From assembly GCA_020024855.1 (NCBI GenBank), contig JAHHTB010000082.1, positions 1-7,698 of the forward strand: a stretch of 7,698 nucleotides of DNA, read 5' to 3'. Positions 7,459 to 7,698 of this stretch are shown here, piece after piece. The DNA comes from Fusobacterium sp. (GTDB lineage: Bacteria; Fusobacteriota; Fusobacteriia; Fusobacteriales; Fusobacteriaceae). The position numbers were made by a program, and so were the translations under genes. Within the stretch, counting starts at the first letter, position 1, and every line of letters starts with the position of its first letter. The notes beneath the pieces were generated by a model that was not told the origin of the DNA, ran no database searches, and saw only the letters and a program-made list of their open reading frames with translations.

Positions 7459-7468
7459 TGGGAGGGGA
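7459..7468 (+). other. Orphan Shine-Dalgarno-like purine tract after EIIB
   Basis: The tract TTGGGAGGGGAG lies 46 bases after the EIIB stop codon and resembles a very strong ribosome binding site, yet no substantial reading frame follows. GTG at 7470-7472 is followed at once by TAA, and a TTG at 7481 opens only nine codons before a stop at 7508-7510. GGGGAG (7464-7469) could pair with CTCTCT (7496-7501) using two G-U pairs. It may be a remnant of a lost gene, a short leader peptide, or chance. I cannot choose between these. Confidence 0.25.
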
Positions 7469-7526
7469 GTGTAAATAATTTTGTGTATTCATCATCTCTC
7501 TGATTATTAATTTTTAAATTACATTG

Positions 7527-7564
7527 AAGACTGAAAAGGAACTAAAAACCTTTCAGTCTTTTTT
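7527..7564 (+). terminator. Rho-independent terminator of the operon
   Basis: The left arm AAGACTGAAAAGG (7527-7539) pairs with the right arm CCTTTCAGTCTT (7549-7560), leaving one bulged A and a 9-base loop, and a run of T extends through 7559-7564. This makes a stem of about 12 pairs with a U-tract, a classic intrinsic terminator on the plus strand. There is no matching A-run before the left arm, so it is not symmetrical for the minus strand. It ends the seven-gene transcript 113 bases after the EIIB stop codon. Confidence 0.92.
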
Positions 7565-7587
7565 CATATTCTATTGCTAATTGTCTT

Positions 7588-7646
7588 TTTATCAAATGCC
7601 AATCTTTCACATAACTGATATGATCCCATAAAGGGCAATTGATAAA
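7588..7646. repeat. Imperfect 13-bp inverted repeat downstream of the terminator
   Basis: TTTATCAAATGCC (7588-7600) and GGCAATTGATAAA (7634-7646) are inverted copies matching at 12 of 13 positions, separated by 33 bases. Inside, CTTT (7604-7607) can pair with AAAG (7630-7633), and CATA (7610-7613) with TATG (7619-7622), so a long bulged hairpin is possible. Neither strand has a T-run after the stem, so it is not a terminator. It could be the end of a mobile element, a small structured element or a regulatory palindrome. Confidence 0.45.
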
Positions 7647-7673
7647 TTAAAAATATATGAAAGTTGGTAATAT

Positions 7674-7698
7674 ATGTCTAATAAAGTTAAATTTACTC
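7674..7698 (+). CDS. Possible start of a gene running off the window (IS3-type OrfA-like?)
   Basis: An ATG opens a frame reading MSNKVKFT that is still open at the window edge. Only eight codons are visible, so identity cannot be established. The short basic start resembles the beginning of IS3/IS150-type transposase OrfA proteins, and the sequence from 7616 (TGATATGATCCCATAAAG) resembles the TG...CCC...AAAG pattern I associate with ends of such elements. Against a normal gene, there is no good ribosome binding site, unlike every gene in the operon. Weakly expressed transposase genes often lack one too. Confidence 0.25.

Noticed and set aside
1..7698. CRISPR arrays, tRNA or rRNA genes, riboswitches
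   Set aside because: I saw no regularly spaced direct repeats, no tRNA-like cloverleaf and no recognised riboswitch core. Gaps inside the operon are all under 25 bases.

Overview
The window carries one compact, entirely plus-strand operon of seven genes (61-7413). It is followed by a strong intrinsic terminator (7527-7564) and about 130 bases of unassigned sequence. The DNA is very A+T-rich, Arg is almost always AGA, Leu mostly TTA or CTT, Trp always TGG, and the genes have strong AGGAGG-type ribosome binding sites with tight spacing. This suits a low-G+C anaerobe. Fusobacteriota (Fusobacterium-like) is my best guess and a clostridial Firmicute is the alternative; the sequence alone does not settle it.

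Layout: 1-60 is the leader, with two adjacent inverted repeats and the xylA ribosome binding site. 61-1371 is xylA (xylose isomerase). 1381-2835 is xylB (xylulokinase). 2857-4914 is a cytoplasmic GH31 glycosidase, most like alpha-xylosidases. 4937-5338, 5347-6129, 6122-6913 and 6934-7413 are a complete mannose-family (Man/Fru/Sor) PTS permease in the order EIIA, EIIC, EIID, EIIB. 7414-7698 holds an orphan Shine-Dalgarno-like tract, the terminator, an imperfect 13-bp inverted repeat, and possibly the edge of an insertion sequence or the first codons of another gene.

How the genes fit together: XylA and XylB turn free D-xylose into D-xylulose 5-phosphate for the pentose phosphate pathway. The GH31 enzyme has no signal peptide and would release xylose from an alpha-xyloside inside the cell. 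The PTS is the only transporter in the window, so the simplest reading is PTS-driven uptake of an alpha-xyloside, intracellular cleavage by GH31, then XylA and XylB. If the PTS phosphorylates the non-xylose half, cleavage would give xylose plus a sugar phosphate ready for glycolysis, and no other enzyme would be needed. This raises a chemical problem: neither xylopyranose nor isoprimeverose has a free primary hydroxyl, the usual PTS phosphorylation site. Either the substrate is a different xyloside, or the PTS carries sugar without phosphorylating it. That is the most interesting aspect of the window. The functional assignments of the individual genes rest on visible motifs; the pathway and substrate are inference.
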